Source: Streptomyces sp. A1136 (GTDB lineage: Bacteria; Actinomycetota; Actinomycetes; Streptomycetales; Streptomycetaceae). From it: a DNA stretch of 64,000 bases. The translations under genes and the position numbers were made by a program. The first letter of the stretch is position 1; each line of letters begins with the position of its first letter. This document shows, in pieces, positions 41,482 to 50,975 of the stretch. The stretch is from the NCBI RefSeq assembly GCF_004795055.1, contig NZ_SSBJ01000009.1, positions 1-64,000 of the forward strand. The letters are read 5' to 3'. The notes beneath the pieces are model-generated. The model did not search any database. It saw only the letters and a program-made list of their open reading frames with translations, and was not told the DNA's origin.

Positions 41482-41523
41482 ACGGGCCCGGCATCCCCTA
41501 CGGGTAGGGGATGCCGGGCCCGT
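41482..41523 (+). terminator. Perfect 19-base-pair terminator hairpin
   Basis: Arms 41482-41500 and 41505-41523 pair without mismatch around a CGGG loop, 16 bases after the polyprenyl synthase stop. Confidence 0.85.
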
Positions 41524-41676
41524 GTCGTGTCATCCCTGGGGTGTACGCCCGGTTGAGTCCGGGGAGTGACGCGTTCGGCCCCCTCCTTTGGTCAGATAGA
41601 GGCACATCCCCACCGGATCGGGTGAGAGTGGCGGCGGGGAGTGGACGCGAAGCATCTACGGAGGCAGGCAGAGAAG

Positions 41677-42924
41677 ATGGCAACGAACACGAAGACCCGC
41701 AAGGCCGCTCGGTACGCCGTACCGGTCGCGGTGTTCGGCGTGGCGGCCGCGACCATCGCGATGGTCCCGGCCTTCGCCAACGCCGGGAACCCGGACCTGC
41801 CCAAGGTGACCGCCCAGCAGCTCATCGAGAAGATCGCGGCCTCGGACGTCCAGCAGCTCTCCGGCAGCGCCAAGATCAGCACGGACCTGGGTCTGCCCAC
41901 CCTGGCCGGCGGCCTGCTGGGCGGCCGCGCCGGTGGCGGTGTCACGGGTGGCTCGGCCGACCCCCAGGACAAGGTCGCGCAGCTGGCGACCGGCACGCAC
42001 ACCCTCCGCGTCGCCGCCGACGGCCCGGACCGGCAGAAGCTCACCGTCCTCGACGGCAAGGACGAGTACAGCCTCACCCACAACGGCAAGGACGTGTGGG
42101 GGTACGACAGCAAGTCCAACCAGGTCTTCCACAAGACGGACGACCGGTCCGGGACGGGCTCCGGGCGCAAGGCCGGGGAGCGGATGCCGGCCTCGCCCCA
42201 GGAGATGGCACAGGAGGCCCTCAAGGCCGCCGGCCCCACCACCGACGTCAGCGTGGGCGACACCGCCCAGGTGGCCGGGCGGGATGCCTACCAGCTCGTG
42301 CTCAAGCCCAAGCAGGCCGGCTCGACGGTCGGCTCGGTACAGATCGCCGTGGACGCCAAGAACGGTGTACCGCTGCGCGTGCAGGTGCTGTCCAGCCAGG
42401 GCGGCAAGCCGATCGTGGACGCGGGCTTCACCAAGGTGGACTTCGCCAAGCCGGCCGCCGGCACCTTCGCCTTCACCGCGCCCAAGGGCGCGAAGGTGAT
42501 CGAGGGCGCCGACGGGCACGGCAGGGAAGGCAAGGACGGCAAGGACGGCAAGGACGGCGTCCACGGCAAGGAGTGGAAGGGCCTGGAGTCCCTCCCCGGC
42601 CTCCAAGGCCTGACCGGCGGCGCCGTCGGAGCCGGCAAGGGCGACGTGAAGGTGCTCGGCGAGGGCTGGGCCTCGGTCGCGCAGATCTCCGTACCCGGGG
42701 GCAAGGGCCTCAAGGACGCCGAGAGCGCGGCCAAGGACAAGAACGCCCCGAAGGAGGCCAAGCAGTTCCTCGACTCCCTCGGGGACAAGGTCACCGGTTC
42801 GTTCGGCTCGGGCCGGATCTTCTCGACCCGTCTGGTCAACGCCCTGATCACGGACGACGGCAAGGTGTACGTGGGCGCGGTCACCAAGGACGCGCTCGTG
42901 AGGACGGCCGACTCCGCCAAGTAG
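41677..42924 (+). CDS. LolA-like secreted/cell-envelope protein
   Basis: A 415-residue exported protein. The signal peptide is about residues 1-36 (KTRKAARYAVPVAVFGVAAATIAMVPAFANA). The middle region (about 40-290) has the LolA/RseB-like beta pattern: LIEKIAASDVQQLSGSAKISTDLG, then HTLRVAADGPDRQKLTVLDGKDEYSLTHNGKDVWGYDSKSNQVFH, and a repeat YQLVLKPKQ...VQIAVDAKNGVPLRVQV. A short collagen-like GREGKDGKDGKDG stretch (about 285-297) forms a linker. There is no lipobox Cys. Streptomyces homologues are annotated as LolA-like, although the genus has no outer membrane, so the ligand is unknown. The ATG at 41677 with GGAGGCAG upstream is preferred over GTG at 41641. Confidence 0.8.
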   Translation: MATNTKTRKAARYAVPVAVFGVAAATIAMVPAFANAGNPDLPKVTAQQLIEKIAASDVQQLSGSAKISTDLGLPTLAGGLLGGRAGGGVTGGSADPQDKVAQLATGTHTLRVAADGPDRQKLTVLDGKDEYSLTHNGKDVWGYDSKSNQVFHKTDDRSGTGSGRKAGERMPASPQEMAQEALKAAGPTTDVSVGDTAQVAGRDAYQLVLKPKQAGSTVGSVQIAVDAKNGVPLRVQVLSSQGGKPIVDAGFTKVDFAKPAAGTFAFTAPKGAKVIEGADGHGREGKDGKDGKDGVHGKEWKGLESLPGLQGLTGGAVGAGKGDVKVLGEGWASVAQISVPGGKGLKDAESAAKDKNAPKEAKQFLDSLGDKVTGSFGSGRIFSTRLVNALITDDGKVYVGAVTKDALVRTADSAK

Positions 42925-42933
42925 CCGCGGTGC

Positions 42934-42976
42934 GCGCGAGGGTGGCCCGGGACTGTGTCCCGGGCCACCCTCGCGC
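42934..42976 (+). terminator. Perfect 20-base-pair terminator hairpin
   Basis: Arms 42934-42953 and 42957-42976 pair perfectly around a TGT loop, ten bases after the LolA-like stop, followed by CGTTCCCCTCC. It separates this gene from the toxin-antitoxin pair. Confidence 0.85.
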
Positions 42977-42990
42977 CGTTCCCCTCCTGT

Positions 42991-43010
42991 GTACAGCGCG
43001 GTCGCTGTAC
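42991..43010. promoter_or_regulatory. Perfect 8-4-8 palindrome, likely autoregulatory operator of the TA pair
   Basis: GTACAGCG and CGCTGTAC flank CGGT, ending ten bases before the antitoxin ATG. Ribbon-helix-helix antitoxins usually repress their own promoter through such sites. The spacing means the transcript must be nearly leaderless. Confidence 0.65.
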
Positions 43011-43020
43011 CGTTGAGGAC

Positions 43021-43224
43021 ATGTCGAGACACGTCACCATCCGCCTGGACGAAGAGTTCCACGAACGCCTCAAGGCGCGCGCGGCGGCACTGGGTACGAC
43101 GGTCACCGCGCTGATCACCGAGGTCACCGAACGCGAGTTGGACGAGGACCGGAAGTCGTTCCTGTCCGGCATCGACGAGTTCGCCGACCACTGGGGCTAC
43201 TTCCAGGAGCGGTTCGGCCATTGA
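43021..43224 (+). CDS. Ribbon-helix-helix antitoxin-like protein
   Basis: A 67-residue Arc/MetJ-type protein. The start SRHVTIRLDEEFHERLKARAAALGTTVTALI has the beta strand with alternating residues for DNA contact (HVTIRLD), followed by two helices. The C-terminal tail (LSGIDEFADHWGYFQERFGH) has aromatic residues likely to bind the partner protein. The next gene's TTG start overlaps the stop by four bases, the usual antitoxin-toxin coupling. A perfect palindrome precedes it. Confidence 0.8.
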   Translation: MSRHVTIRLDEEFHERLKARAAALGTTVTALITEVTERELDEDRKSFLSGIDEFADHWGYFQERFGH

Positions 43225-43637
43225 AGATCACCATGGAGTGGGCCTGGACCGCTCTGGCCCACCATCTGCCGTCCGATCCCGCCGTATGGGACCCGTCCGG
43301 GGTGGCCGCCGCCGTCGCCCGGCACCAGAACGACCTCGTCCTGGTGCCCGAACAGCCCGCCCCGGACACCGCGTGGCGGGCCGCCGCGTTTTTGCACACC
43401 CTCGCCGTCTGCCCGGCGCTGGAATCCCCGATGAACGAGTTCTACGCCGCCGCCGCGACCCGCTCGTACCTGCGCGTCGCGGGGGCGAAGCAACTGCCTT
43501 CGCCGGAGGAGCTCGGTGATCTGGTGGAGGCGGCGAAGGTCGGTCGAGCGGACATCGGGACGGTCGCGGAGGAACTGCGGGCCCTCATCAGGGAACCCCT
43601 CCCGGCCTCGCTGCGGTCCCACGGTGAGGACGCGTAG
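43221..43637 (+). CDS. Doc/Fic-like toxin-component protein without the Fic motif
   Basis: A 138-residue mainly helical protein. Its position and helix pattern (AAAFLHTLAVCPALESPMNEFYAAAATRSYLRVAG) recall the Doc branch of Fic proteins annotated as toxin components in Streptomyces. The catalytic Fic signature HxFxx(D/E)GN(K/R)R is absent; the equivalent place reads CPALESPMNEFYAA. It is therefore not expected to phosphorylate or AMPylate targets by the known chemistry. The start TTG at 43221 is coupled to the antitoxin stop. The ATG at 43233 is an alternative. Function inferred mainly from context. Confidence 0.6.
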   Translation: MKITMEWAWTALAHHLPSDPAVWDPSGVAAAVARHQNDLVLVPEQPAPDTAWRAAAFLHTLAVCPALESPMNEFYAAAATRSYLRVAGAKQLPSPEELGDLVEAAKVGRADIGTVAEELRALIREPLPASLRSHGEDA

Positions 43638-43683
43638 CGAAGCCGGTCCGCGGCGTGCCGTGGCAGCCGTGGCGTCCCGCCCG

Positions 43684-45105
<1,422 letters not shown>

Positions 45106-45184
45106 TCAGTGCGAGCCCGATGCTCAGTGAGCGTGTGACGATCCGTCAAGAGCGCAATCCGGACACGGGTGTTCGGTGAACGGA

Positions 45185-45218
45185 CGATCCCCGGCACGGG
45201 AGTCCGTGTCGGGGATCG
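45185..45218 (-). terminator. Terminator after rarD
   Basis: Fifteen-base arms (45185-45199 and 45204-45218) with one G-T wobble and a GAGT loop, 23 bases after the rarD stop on the minus strand. Confidence 0.75.
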
Positions 45219-45241
45219 GGGTGGGCCGCGGGAGGCGGGAG

Positions 45242-46225
45242 TTACGCGGACTCGGGGGTCGGGGCCACGGCCGCGGGAGCCGCGGCGGCCGGTGTCGCGG
45301 CGGCGGGTGTCGTCGCGGCGGCCGCTTCGAGCAGTGCCCGGTTCCGCCGCGAGGTCCCCAGCGCTTCCCATGTCAGGATCACCAACGCGACCCAGACCAG
45401 GGAGAAGCCGGCCCAGCGTTCGGGCGGCATCGCCTCGTGGAAGTACACGACTCCCAGCGCGAACTGGAACACCGGCGCCAGGTACTGGAGCAGGCCCAGG
45501 GTGGAGAGCGGCACGCGGATCGCGGCGGCCCCGAAGCAGATCAACGGCAGCGCCGTGACCAGGCCGGTCGAGGCGAGCAGCGCGCTGTGGCCGAGGTCCC
45601 GGGTGGTGAAGGTCGACTCGCCCCGCACCCCGAGCCACACCAGGTACGCCAGGGCGGGCGGGAACAGCAGCGCGGTCTCGGCGGTCAGCGACTCCAGGCC
45701 GCCCATGTTGAGCTTCTTCTTGATCAGCCCGTAGGCGGCGAAGGAGAAGGCGAGCACCAGCGAGATCCACGGCGGGCGCCCGTATCCGACGGCGAGCACG
45801 ACCACGGCGGCGAAGCCGATACCAACGGCCGCCCACTGCGCCCGACGCAGCCGCTCGCCCAGGACGAGGACGCCCAGGGCGATGGTGACGAGCGGGTTGA
45901 TGAAGTAACCGAGGCTCGCCTCGACCACCTGGCCGTGGTTGACCGCCCAGATGTACAGGCCCCAGTTCACGCTGATCACGCAGGCGGCCAGCGCGGTCAG
46001 GCCGAGCTTGCGCGGCTGCCGCGCCAGCTCGGCGATCCAGCCCCAGCGGCGCAGCGCGAGGAGCGCGATTCCGACCACCACCACGGACCACACCATGCGG
46101 TGGGCGAGGATCTCGATCGCCCCGGAGGGCTTGAGGAGCGGCCAGAAGAGCGGGACCAGCCCCCACATCCCGTATGCGCCGAATCCGTAGAGCAAACCCG
46201 TGCGCTGCTCGTTCTCCGCCTTCAC
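45242..46225 (-). CDS. rarD: RarD/EamA-family permease
   Basis: A 327-residue membrane protein with ten hydrophobic helices arranged as two EamA (DMT) repeats. The RarD signature start is GLLYGFGAYGMWGLVPLFWPLL, followed by ILAHRMVWS, SVNWGLYIWAVNHGQVVEASLGYFINPLVTIALG and, in the second half, QYLAPVFQFALGVVYFHEAM. The transported substrate is not established; the name refers to chloramphenicol sensitivity in E. coli. The C-terminal 45 residues are Ala/Pro/Thr-rich and soluble. The GTG at 46223-46225 has TGGAGGG upstream and is preferred to the ATG at 46258. Confidence 0.87.
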   Translation of the reverse strand: MKAENEQRTGLLYGFGAYGMWGLVPLFWPLLKPSGAIEILAHRMVWSVVVVGIALLALRRWGWIAELARQPRKLGLTALAACVISVNWGLYIWAVNHGQVVEASLGYFINPLVTIALGVLVLGERLRRAQWAAVGIGFAAVVVLAVGYGRPPWISLVLAFSFAAYGLIKKKLNMGGLESLTAETALLFPPALAYLVWLGVRGESTFTTRDLGHSALLASTGLVTALPLICFGAAAIRVPLSTLGLLQYLAPVFQFALGVVYFHEAMPPERWAGFSLVWVALVILTWEALGTSRRNRALLEAAAATTPAAATPAAAAPAAVAPTPESA

Positions 46226-46358
46226 GGGCCCTCCAGTGCGACTTCCGGCCAATCTCACAACTTCACGACCGTAGCGCCGCGACGCCCGGATGTCATGCCC
46301 GTCAGCACGAGATACTCATGACACGCGGGAGCGCTTGTGGAGCGGGGAGCGAGCGGAC

Positions 46359-47216
46359 TCAGGCCAGGGCCGAGGCGATCGCCTGCGCGACGGGGGTGGT
46401 GGGCCGCCCGATCAGGCGGGACAGGTCGCCGCTCGACCCGGCCAACCGACCGCGCGCGATCGCCGCGTCGACGTCGACCAGGATCGCCGCGAACGGCTCG
46501 GGTACTCCGGCGCCGGTGAGGACGTCGAGGTGGGCGTCGGCCGGGAGCGCCGCGTACGCGACCTCGCGGCCGGACTGCTCGGCCACCTCGGCCGCGTACT
46601 CCTCCAGGCTCCAGGCGGTGTCGCCCGAGAGTTCGTAGACCTGGTTCAGGTGTCCCTCGCCGGTCAGCACCGCCGCGGCGGCGGCCGCGTAGTCGGCCCG
46701 CGCGGCCGAGGCGATCCGGCCCTCGCCGGCGCTGCCCACGACCGCGCCGTGCTCCAGGACGACGGGGAGCTGGGCGGTGTAGTTCTCGTGGTACCAGCCG
46801 TTGCGGAGGAAGGTGTAGGGCAGGCCGGAGTCGAGGATCGCCTGCTCGGTCACCTTGTGCTCCGTCGCCAGCTCGAAGTCGGCCTCGGGGCCGCCGAGGA
46901 TGCCGGTGTACGCGAGCTGGGCGACCCCCGCCGCCTGCGCGGCCTCGATCACGGCCGTGTGCTGGGGGACGCGGCGCCCGACCTCGCTGCCGGAGATCAG
47001 CAGCACCCGGTCGCCCTGGGCGAAGACACCGGCGAGGCTCGCCGGGTCGTCGTAGTCGGCGACGCGTACGGCGACGCCCCGCGCGGCGAGGTCGGCGGCC
47101 TTCTGCTCGTTCCGGACGACGGCGGTGATCCGGCCGGCGGGGACCCGCTCCAGCAGGTCCGCGACGACCAGACGGCCGAGGGCTCCGGTGGCTCCGGTGA
47201 CGACGATGCGGCTCAT
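46359..47216 (-). CDS. NAD(P)-binding quinone reductase-like protein (QorB/NmrA type)
   Basis: A 285-residue atypical SDR. VTGATGALGRLVVADLLERVPAG (about 6-28) is the Rossmann motif. LAYTGILGGPEADFELATEHKVTEQAILDSGLPYTFLRNGWYHENYTAQL is typical of QorB/YtfG, an NADPH:quinone oxidoreductase. The YxxxK motif is not in classical form, as is usual for the NmrA group. The ATG at 47214-47216 has AAGGAGAGCC upstream. It is divergent from an HxlR-type regulator, the same arrangement as in qorB/qorR-like redox-responsive pairs. Confidence 0.82.
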   Translation of the reverse strand: MSRIVVTGATGALGRLVVADLLERVPAGRITAVVRNEQKAADLAARGVAVRVADYDDPASLAGVFAQGDRVLLISGSEVGRRVPQHTAVIEAAQAAGVAQLAYTGILGGPEADFELATEHKVTEQAILDSGLPYTFLRNGWYHENYTAQLPVVLEHGAVVGSAGEGRIASAARADYAAAAAAVLTGEGHLNQVYELSGDTAWSLEEYAAEVAEQSGREVAYAALPADAHLDVLTGAGVPEPFAAILVDVDAAIARGRLAGSSGDLSRLIGRPTTPVAQAIASALA

Positions 47217-47282
47217 GACGGCTCTCCTTCGTGCGACGTTCGCTCTATGTCACCACCCTAGGGAGAGCGCTAACTATTCGTA

Positions 47283-47307
47283 AGTACACACTTTGAAGTA
47301 AGGTACT
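47283..47307. promoter_or_regulatory. Candidate HxlR-regulator operator
   Basis: AGTAC and GTACT arms lie 15 bases apart around ACTTTGAAGT, in a locally AT-rich stretch that ends three bases before the regulator's ATG. It could repress both divergent genes. Confidence 0.45.
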
Positions 47308-47310
47308 GGT

Positions 47311-47673
47311 ATGGACGTAAGCGTGAAGGCCCCGATGTGCCCCTCGCGCGGGGTACTGGAGCACGTGACCAGCCGCTGGGGCGTCCTCGTCCTCGCGGCA
47401 CTCGTGGAGCGGCCGTACCGGTTCGCCGAACTGCGCCGGGAGGTGGGCGGCGTCAGCGAGAAGATGCTCACCCAGACCCTGCGGACCCTGGAACGCGACG
47501 GCTTCCTGTCCCGCCGGGCGTACCCGGTGATCCCGCCGCGCGTCGACTACTCGCTCACCGACCTCGGCCGCGAGGCGGCCGAACAGGTCTGGGCGCTGGC
47601 CCGTTGGACCGAGCGGCGGACCCCCGACGTGCAGGCGGCGCGCGTCCGCTACGACGAAGCCCGGACCCCGTAG
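47311..47673 (+). CDS. HxlR-family transcriptional regulator (QorR/YodB-like)
   Basis: A 120-residue winged-helix regulator. CPSRGVLEHVTSRWGVLVLAAL (about 9-30) is the family start with the conserved Cys9 that senses quinones or electrophiles in YodB, HypR and QorR. RFAELRREVGGVSEKMLTQTLRTLERDGFLSRRAYP is the recognition helix and wing, and VDYSLTDLGREAAE follows. The ATG at 47311 has no good ribosome site and lies right after the candidate operator, so the message may be leaderless. It probably represses the divergent reductase until Cys9 is modified. Confidence 0.85.
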   Translation: MDVSVKAPMCPSRGVLEHVTSRWGVLVLAALVERPYRFAELRREVGGVSEKMLTQTLRTLERDGFLSRRAYPVIPPRVDYSLTDLGREAAEQVWALARWTERRTPDVQAARVRYDEARTP

Positions 47674-47701
47674 CGAGGTCCGGGCGCATCGAGCCGGGCG
47701 G

Positions 47702-47721
47702 CGGGGCCCGGGCGGGCCCCG
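47702..47721. terminator. GC hairpin between HxlR gene and korB
   Basis: CGGGGCCC and GGGCCCCG pair around GGGC between the convergent stops. It is short and has no U-tract. Confidence 0.4.
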
Positions 47722-47725
47722 GCGG

Positions 47726-48799
47726 TCAGCCGACCACCGTCCAGGTGTCGTTGCCGGTGAGCAGCGTGGTCAGGTCACCCTTGCCGCGCTGGTCGATCGC
47801 GGCGTCGAGCTGGTCGGCCATGAGGGTGTCGTAGACCGGCCGGTCGATGTCGCGGAAGACGCCGATGGGCGTCTGGTGGAGCGTGTCGGGGTCGGCGAGG
47901 CGGGAGAGCGCGAAAGCGGTGGTGGGGCTCGCCGCGTGCGCGTCGTGGACCAGGACGCGCGCCTCGTTCTCCGGCGTGACGGTCACGACCTCCAGGTCGC
48001 CCGTGGCCTGGTCGCGGATCACGCCCTTGTGGCCCTCGGCCCCGAAACGGATGGGCCGTCCGTGTTCGAGGCGGATGACCGCCTCCTGGGCCTGCTCCTG
48101 GTCCTTGAGGACCTCGAAGGCGCCGTCGTTGAAGATGTTGCAGTTCTGGTAGATCTCGATGAGGGCGGTCCCCCGGTGGTCGGCCGCCTGGCGCAGGACC
48201 TCGGTGAGGTGCTTGCGGTCGGAGTCGACGGTGCGGGCGACGAAGGAGGCTTCGGCGCCGAGCGCGAGCGAGACCGGGTTGAAGGGGGCGTCGAGGGAGC
48301 CCATGGGGGTGGACTTGGTGATCTTGCCGAGCTCCGAGGTGGGGGAGTACTGGCCCTTGGTCAGACCGTAGATCCGGTTGTTGAAGAGCAGGATCTTGAG
48401 GTTGACGTTGCGGCGCAGCGCGTGGATCAGGTGGTTGCCCCCGATGGACAGCGCGTCACCGTCACCGGTGACGACCCAGACGGACAGGTCGCGGCGGGAG
48501 GTGGCCAGACCGGTGGCGATGGCGGGGGCACGACCGTGGATGGAGTGCATCCCATAGGTGTTCATGTAATAGGGGAAGCGGGAGGAACAGCCGATGCCCG
48601 AGACGAAGACGATGTTCTCCTTCGCCAGCCCCAGCTCGGGCATGAAGCCCTGCACGGCGGCGAGGACGGCGTAGTCGCCGCAGCCCGGACACCAGCGGAC
48701 CTCCTGGTCGGACTTGAAGTCCTTCATCGACTGCTTGGCCTGGGCCTTGGGCACCAGCGACAGCAGTGACGGGGTCGGCGCGTCGGTCACGTCAGTCAT
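47726..48799 (-). CDS. korB: 2-oxoacid:ferredoxin oxidoreductase, beta subunit
   Basis: A 357-residue TPP-binding subunit. RWCPGCGDYAVLAAVQ (about 36-51) opens the domain, GIGCSSRFPYYMNTYGMHSIHGRAPAIATG follows, and the TPP/Mg motif is GDGDALSIGGNHLIHALRRN...LFNNRIYGLTKGQYSPTSE (about 110-155). The enzyme decarboxylates 2-oxoglutarate to succinyl-CoA and reduces ferredoxin. Specificity for oxoglutarate is inferred from similarity to the KorAB type. Its start overlaps the korA end by eight bases, so translation is coupled. No ferredoxin gene is in the window. Confidence 0.92.
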   Translation of the reverse strand: MTDVTDAPTPSLLSLVPKAQAKQSMKDFKSDQEVRWCPGCGDYAVLAAVQGFMPELGLAKENIVFVSGIGCSSRFPYYMNTYGMHSIHGRAPAIATGLATSRRDLSVWVVTGDGDALSIGGNHLIHALRRNVNLKILLFNNRIYGLTKGQYSPTSELGKITKSTPMGSLDAPFNPVSLALGAEASFVARTVDSDRKHLTEVLRQAADHRGTALIEIYQNCNIFNDGAFEVLKDQEQAQEAVIRLEHGRPIRFGAEGHKGVIRDQATGDLEVVTVTPENEARVLVHDAHAASPTTAFALSRLADPDTLHQTPIGVFRDIDRPVYDTLMADQLDAAIDQRGKGDLTTLLTGNDTWTVVG

Positions 48800-50741
48800 T
48801 GAGGGCCTCCTTGAGGACCGTCGCGAGCTGTTCCGCCTTGAAGGGCATTCCGTTGACCTGGTTGTACGACTGGGCGTCCACCAGGTACTTCGCCCGGATC
48901 AAACCGGCCAGCTGCCCGAGGTTCATCTCCGGCACCACTACCTTGTCGTAACGCTTCAGGACCTCCCCGAGATTTCCCGGGAACGGGTTGAGGTGGCGCA
49001 GGTGGGCCTGGGCGATGGGCAGACCGGCGGCGCGCAGCCGGCGCACGGCGGCGGTGATGGGGCCGTAGGTGGAGCCCCAGCCCAGGACGAGCGTGCGGGC
49101 CCCGTCCGGGTCCTCGACGTCCAGGTCCGGGACGGCGATCCCGTCGATCTTGGCCTGGCGGGTGCGGACCATGAAGTCGTGGTTGGCCGGGTCGTAGGAG
49201 ATGTTGCCCGAGCCGTCCTGCTTCTCGATGCCGCCGATGCGGTGTTCGAGCCCCGCGGTGCCGGGCAGGGCCCAGGGGCGGGCCAGGGTCTGCGGGTCAC
49301 GCTTGTACGGCCAGAACACCTCGGTGCCGTCGGCGAGCGTGTGGTTGGGTCCCGTGGCGAAACGGGTGCGCAGATCCGGCAGGTCGGCGACCTCCGGGAT
49401 CCGCCAGGGTTCGGAGCCGTTGGCGAGGTAGCCGTCGGAGAGCAGGAAGACCGGCGTGCGGTAGGTCAGCGCGATCCGCGCCGCGTCCAGGGCGGCGTCG
49501 AAACAGTCCGCCGGGGTGCGGGGCGCGACGATCGGCACCGGCGCCTCGCCGTTGCGCCCGTACATCGCCTGGAGCAGGTCGGCCTGCTCCGTCTTGGTCG
49601 GCAGACCCGTGGAGGGGCCGCCGCGCTGGATGTCCACGATCAACAGCGGCAGCTCCAGGGAGACCGCCAAGCCGATCGTCTCGGACTTGAGCGCGACACC
49701 GGGGCCGGAGGTGGTGGTCACCGCCAGGGCGCCGCCGAAGGCCGCGCCGAGGGCCGCGCCGATGCCGGCGATCTCGTCCTCCGCCTGGAAGGTCCGTACG
49801 CCGAAGTTCTTGTGCTTCGACAGCTCGTGCAGGATGTCCGAGGCCGGGGTGATCGGGTACGAGCCCAGGTAGAGCGGGAGATCGGCCTGCTGACCGGCGG
49901 CGATGAGGCCGTAGGCGAGGGCCAGGTTCCCCGAGATGTTGCGGTAGGTGCCCGTCGGGAACGCGCGGGTGGCGGGGGCGACCTCGTAGGAGACCGCGAA
50001 GTCCTCGGTGGTCTCCCCGAAGTTCCAGCCCGCCCGGAACGCCGTCACGTTCGCCTCGGCGATGTCCGGCTTCTTCGCGAACTTGCTCCGCAAGAACGCC
50101 TCGGTGCCCTCGGTCGGCCGGTGGTACATCCACGACAGCAGGCCCAGCGCGAACATGTTCTTGCTCCGCTCGGCCTCCTTCCGCGAGAGCCCGAAGTCCT
50201 TCAGCGCCTCCACGGTCAGCGTCGTCAGCGGCACCGGGTGGATGTTGTACCCGGAGAGGGAACCGTCCTCCAGCGGGGAGGTCTCGTAGCCCACCTTGGC
50301 CATCGGCCGCTTGGTGAACTCGTCGGTGTTGATGATGATCTCCGCGCCGCGCGGCACATCGCCGATGTTCGCCTTCAACGCCGCCGGATTCATCGCCACC
50401 AGCACGTTCGGTGCGTCCCCGGGCGTCAGGATGTCGTGGTCCGCGAAATGCAGCTGGAACGACGAGACGCCCGGCAGTGTTCCTGCGGGCGCCCTGATCT
50501 CGGCGGGGAAGTTCGGCAGCGTGGAGAGGTCGTTGCCGAACGACGCCGTCTCCGAGGTGAAGCGGTCACCGGTGAGCTGCATGCCGTCACCCGAGTCACC
50601 GGCGAAGCGGATGATCACACGGTCGAGACGGCGGACCTCCTTGCCACCCCCACCTGGTCGAGGTGGTGTGCGCTGCTCGCCGACCACGGTCTCTCCGGCC
50701 CCGTCGGCCTGCTCGGCTGGGCTACTGACCTGGCTGGTCAC
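48792..50741 (-). CDS. korA: 2-oxoacid:ferredoxin oxidoreductase, fused gamma-alpha subunit
   Basis: A 649-residue fusion. The N-terminal gamma part has VIIRFAGDSGDGMQLTGDRF (about 48-67) and SVxFADHDILTPGDAPNVLVAMNPAAL. The alpha part starts near 235 with LALAYGLIAAGQQADLPLYLGSYPITPASDILHELSKHKNFGVRTFQAEDEIAGIGAALGAAFGGALAVTTTSGPGVALKSE. It binds CoA and contributes to the active site with KorB. There are no extra Fe-S domains, as in two-subunit KorAB enzymes. The GTG at 50739-50741 has AAGGAGGT eight bases upstream. The frame stays open upstream, without support. Two inverted repeats lie about 90-125 bases upstream. Confidence 0.92.
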   Translation of the reverse strand: MTSQVSSPAEQADGAGETVVGEQRTPPRPGGGGKEVRRLDRVIIRFAGDSGDGMQLTGDRFTSETASFGNDLSTLPNFPAEIRAPAGTLPGVSSFQLHFADHDILTPGDAPNVLVAMNPAALKANIGDVPRGAEIIINTDEFTKRPMAKVGYETSPLEDGSLSGYNIHPVPLTTLTVEALKDFGLSRKEAERSKNMFALGLLSWMYHRPTEGTEAFLRSKFAKKPDIAEANVTAFRAGWNFGETTEDFAVSYEVAPATRAFPTGTYRNISGNLALAYGLIAAGQQADLPLYLGSYPITPASDILHELSKHKNFGVRTFQAEDEIAGIGAALGAAFGGALAVTTTSGPGVALKSETIGLAVSLELPLLIVDIQRGGPSTGLPTKTEQADLLQAMYGRNGEAPVPIVAPRTPADCFDAALDAARIALTYRTPVFLLSDGYLANGSEPWRIPEVADLPDLRTRFATGPNHTLADGTEVFWPYKRDPQTLARPWALPGTAGLEHRIGGIEKQDGSGNISYDPANHDFMVRTRQAKIDGIAVPDLDVEDPDGARTLVLGWGSTYGPITAAVRRLRAAGLPIAQAHLRHLNPFPGNLGEVLKRYDKVVVPEMNLGQLAGLIRAKYLVDAQSYNQVNGMPFKAEQLATVLKEALND

Positions 50742-50830
50742 TGAACTGGACCTCCTTCGAGGCGGGCGTTCGCTCCCAAGCGCAACCCTACGTCCGTCAG
50801 GTCGCTCGTCCCTGGGTCGCCCGTATTCTG

Positions 50831-50864
50831 GACCGTCGTTTCGGGGACGGTCTGTCCGACAGAC
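50831..50864. promoter_or_regulatory. Two adjacent inverted repeats upstream of korA
   Basis: GACCGTC (50831-50837) and GACGGTC (50846-50852) form a 7-8-7 repeat. GTCTGTCCGACAGAC (50850-50864) is a perfect 7-1-7 palindrome that shares three bases with it. They lie 90-124 bases before the korA GTG, in the 234-base gap after the response regulator. Confidence 0.6.
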
Positions 50865-50975
50865 GCCGTGCATTACGCGAATATGCCAAACGGTCGGCGG
50901 TGCCGTCCTGGAGACCGGCCGGTGCGCCGATGGAGCCCGCGCCGACCCGTCCCCACCTGACAGGGTGTCAGTCGA

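Noticed and set aside
42480..42570. Collagen-like protein in the LolA-like gene
   Set aside because: Only three to four Gly-x-y units occur, which fits a flexible linker and not a collagen domain.
47311..47673. HxlR-type protein as a MarR-family regulator
   Set aside because: The CPxRxxLEHVTSRW start and short length are HxlR features, and the MarR dimerisation helices are missing.
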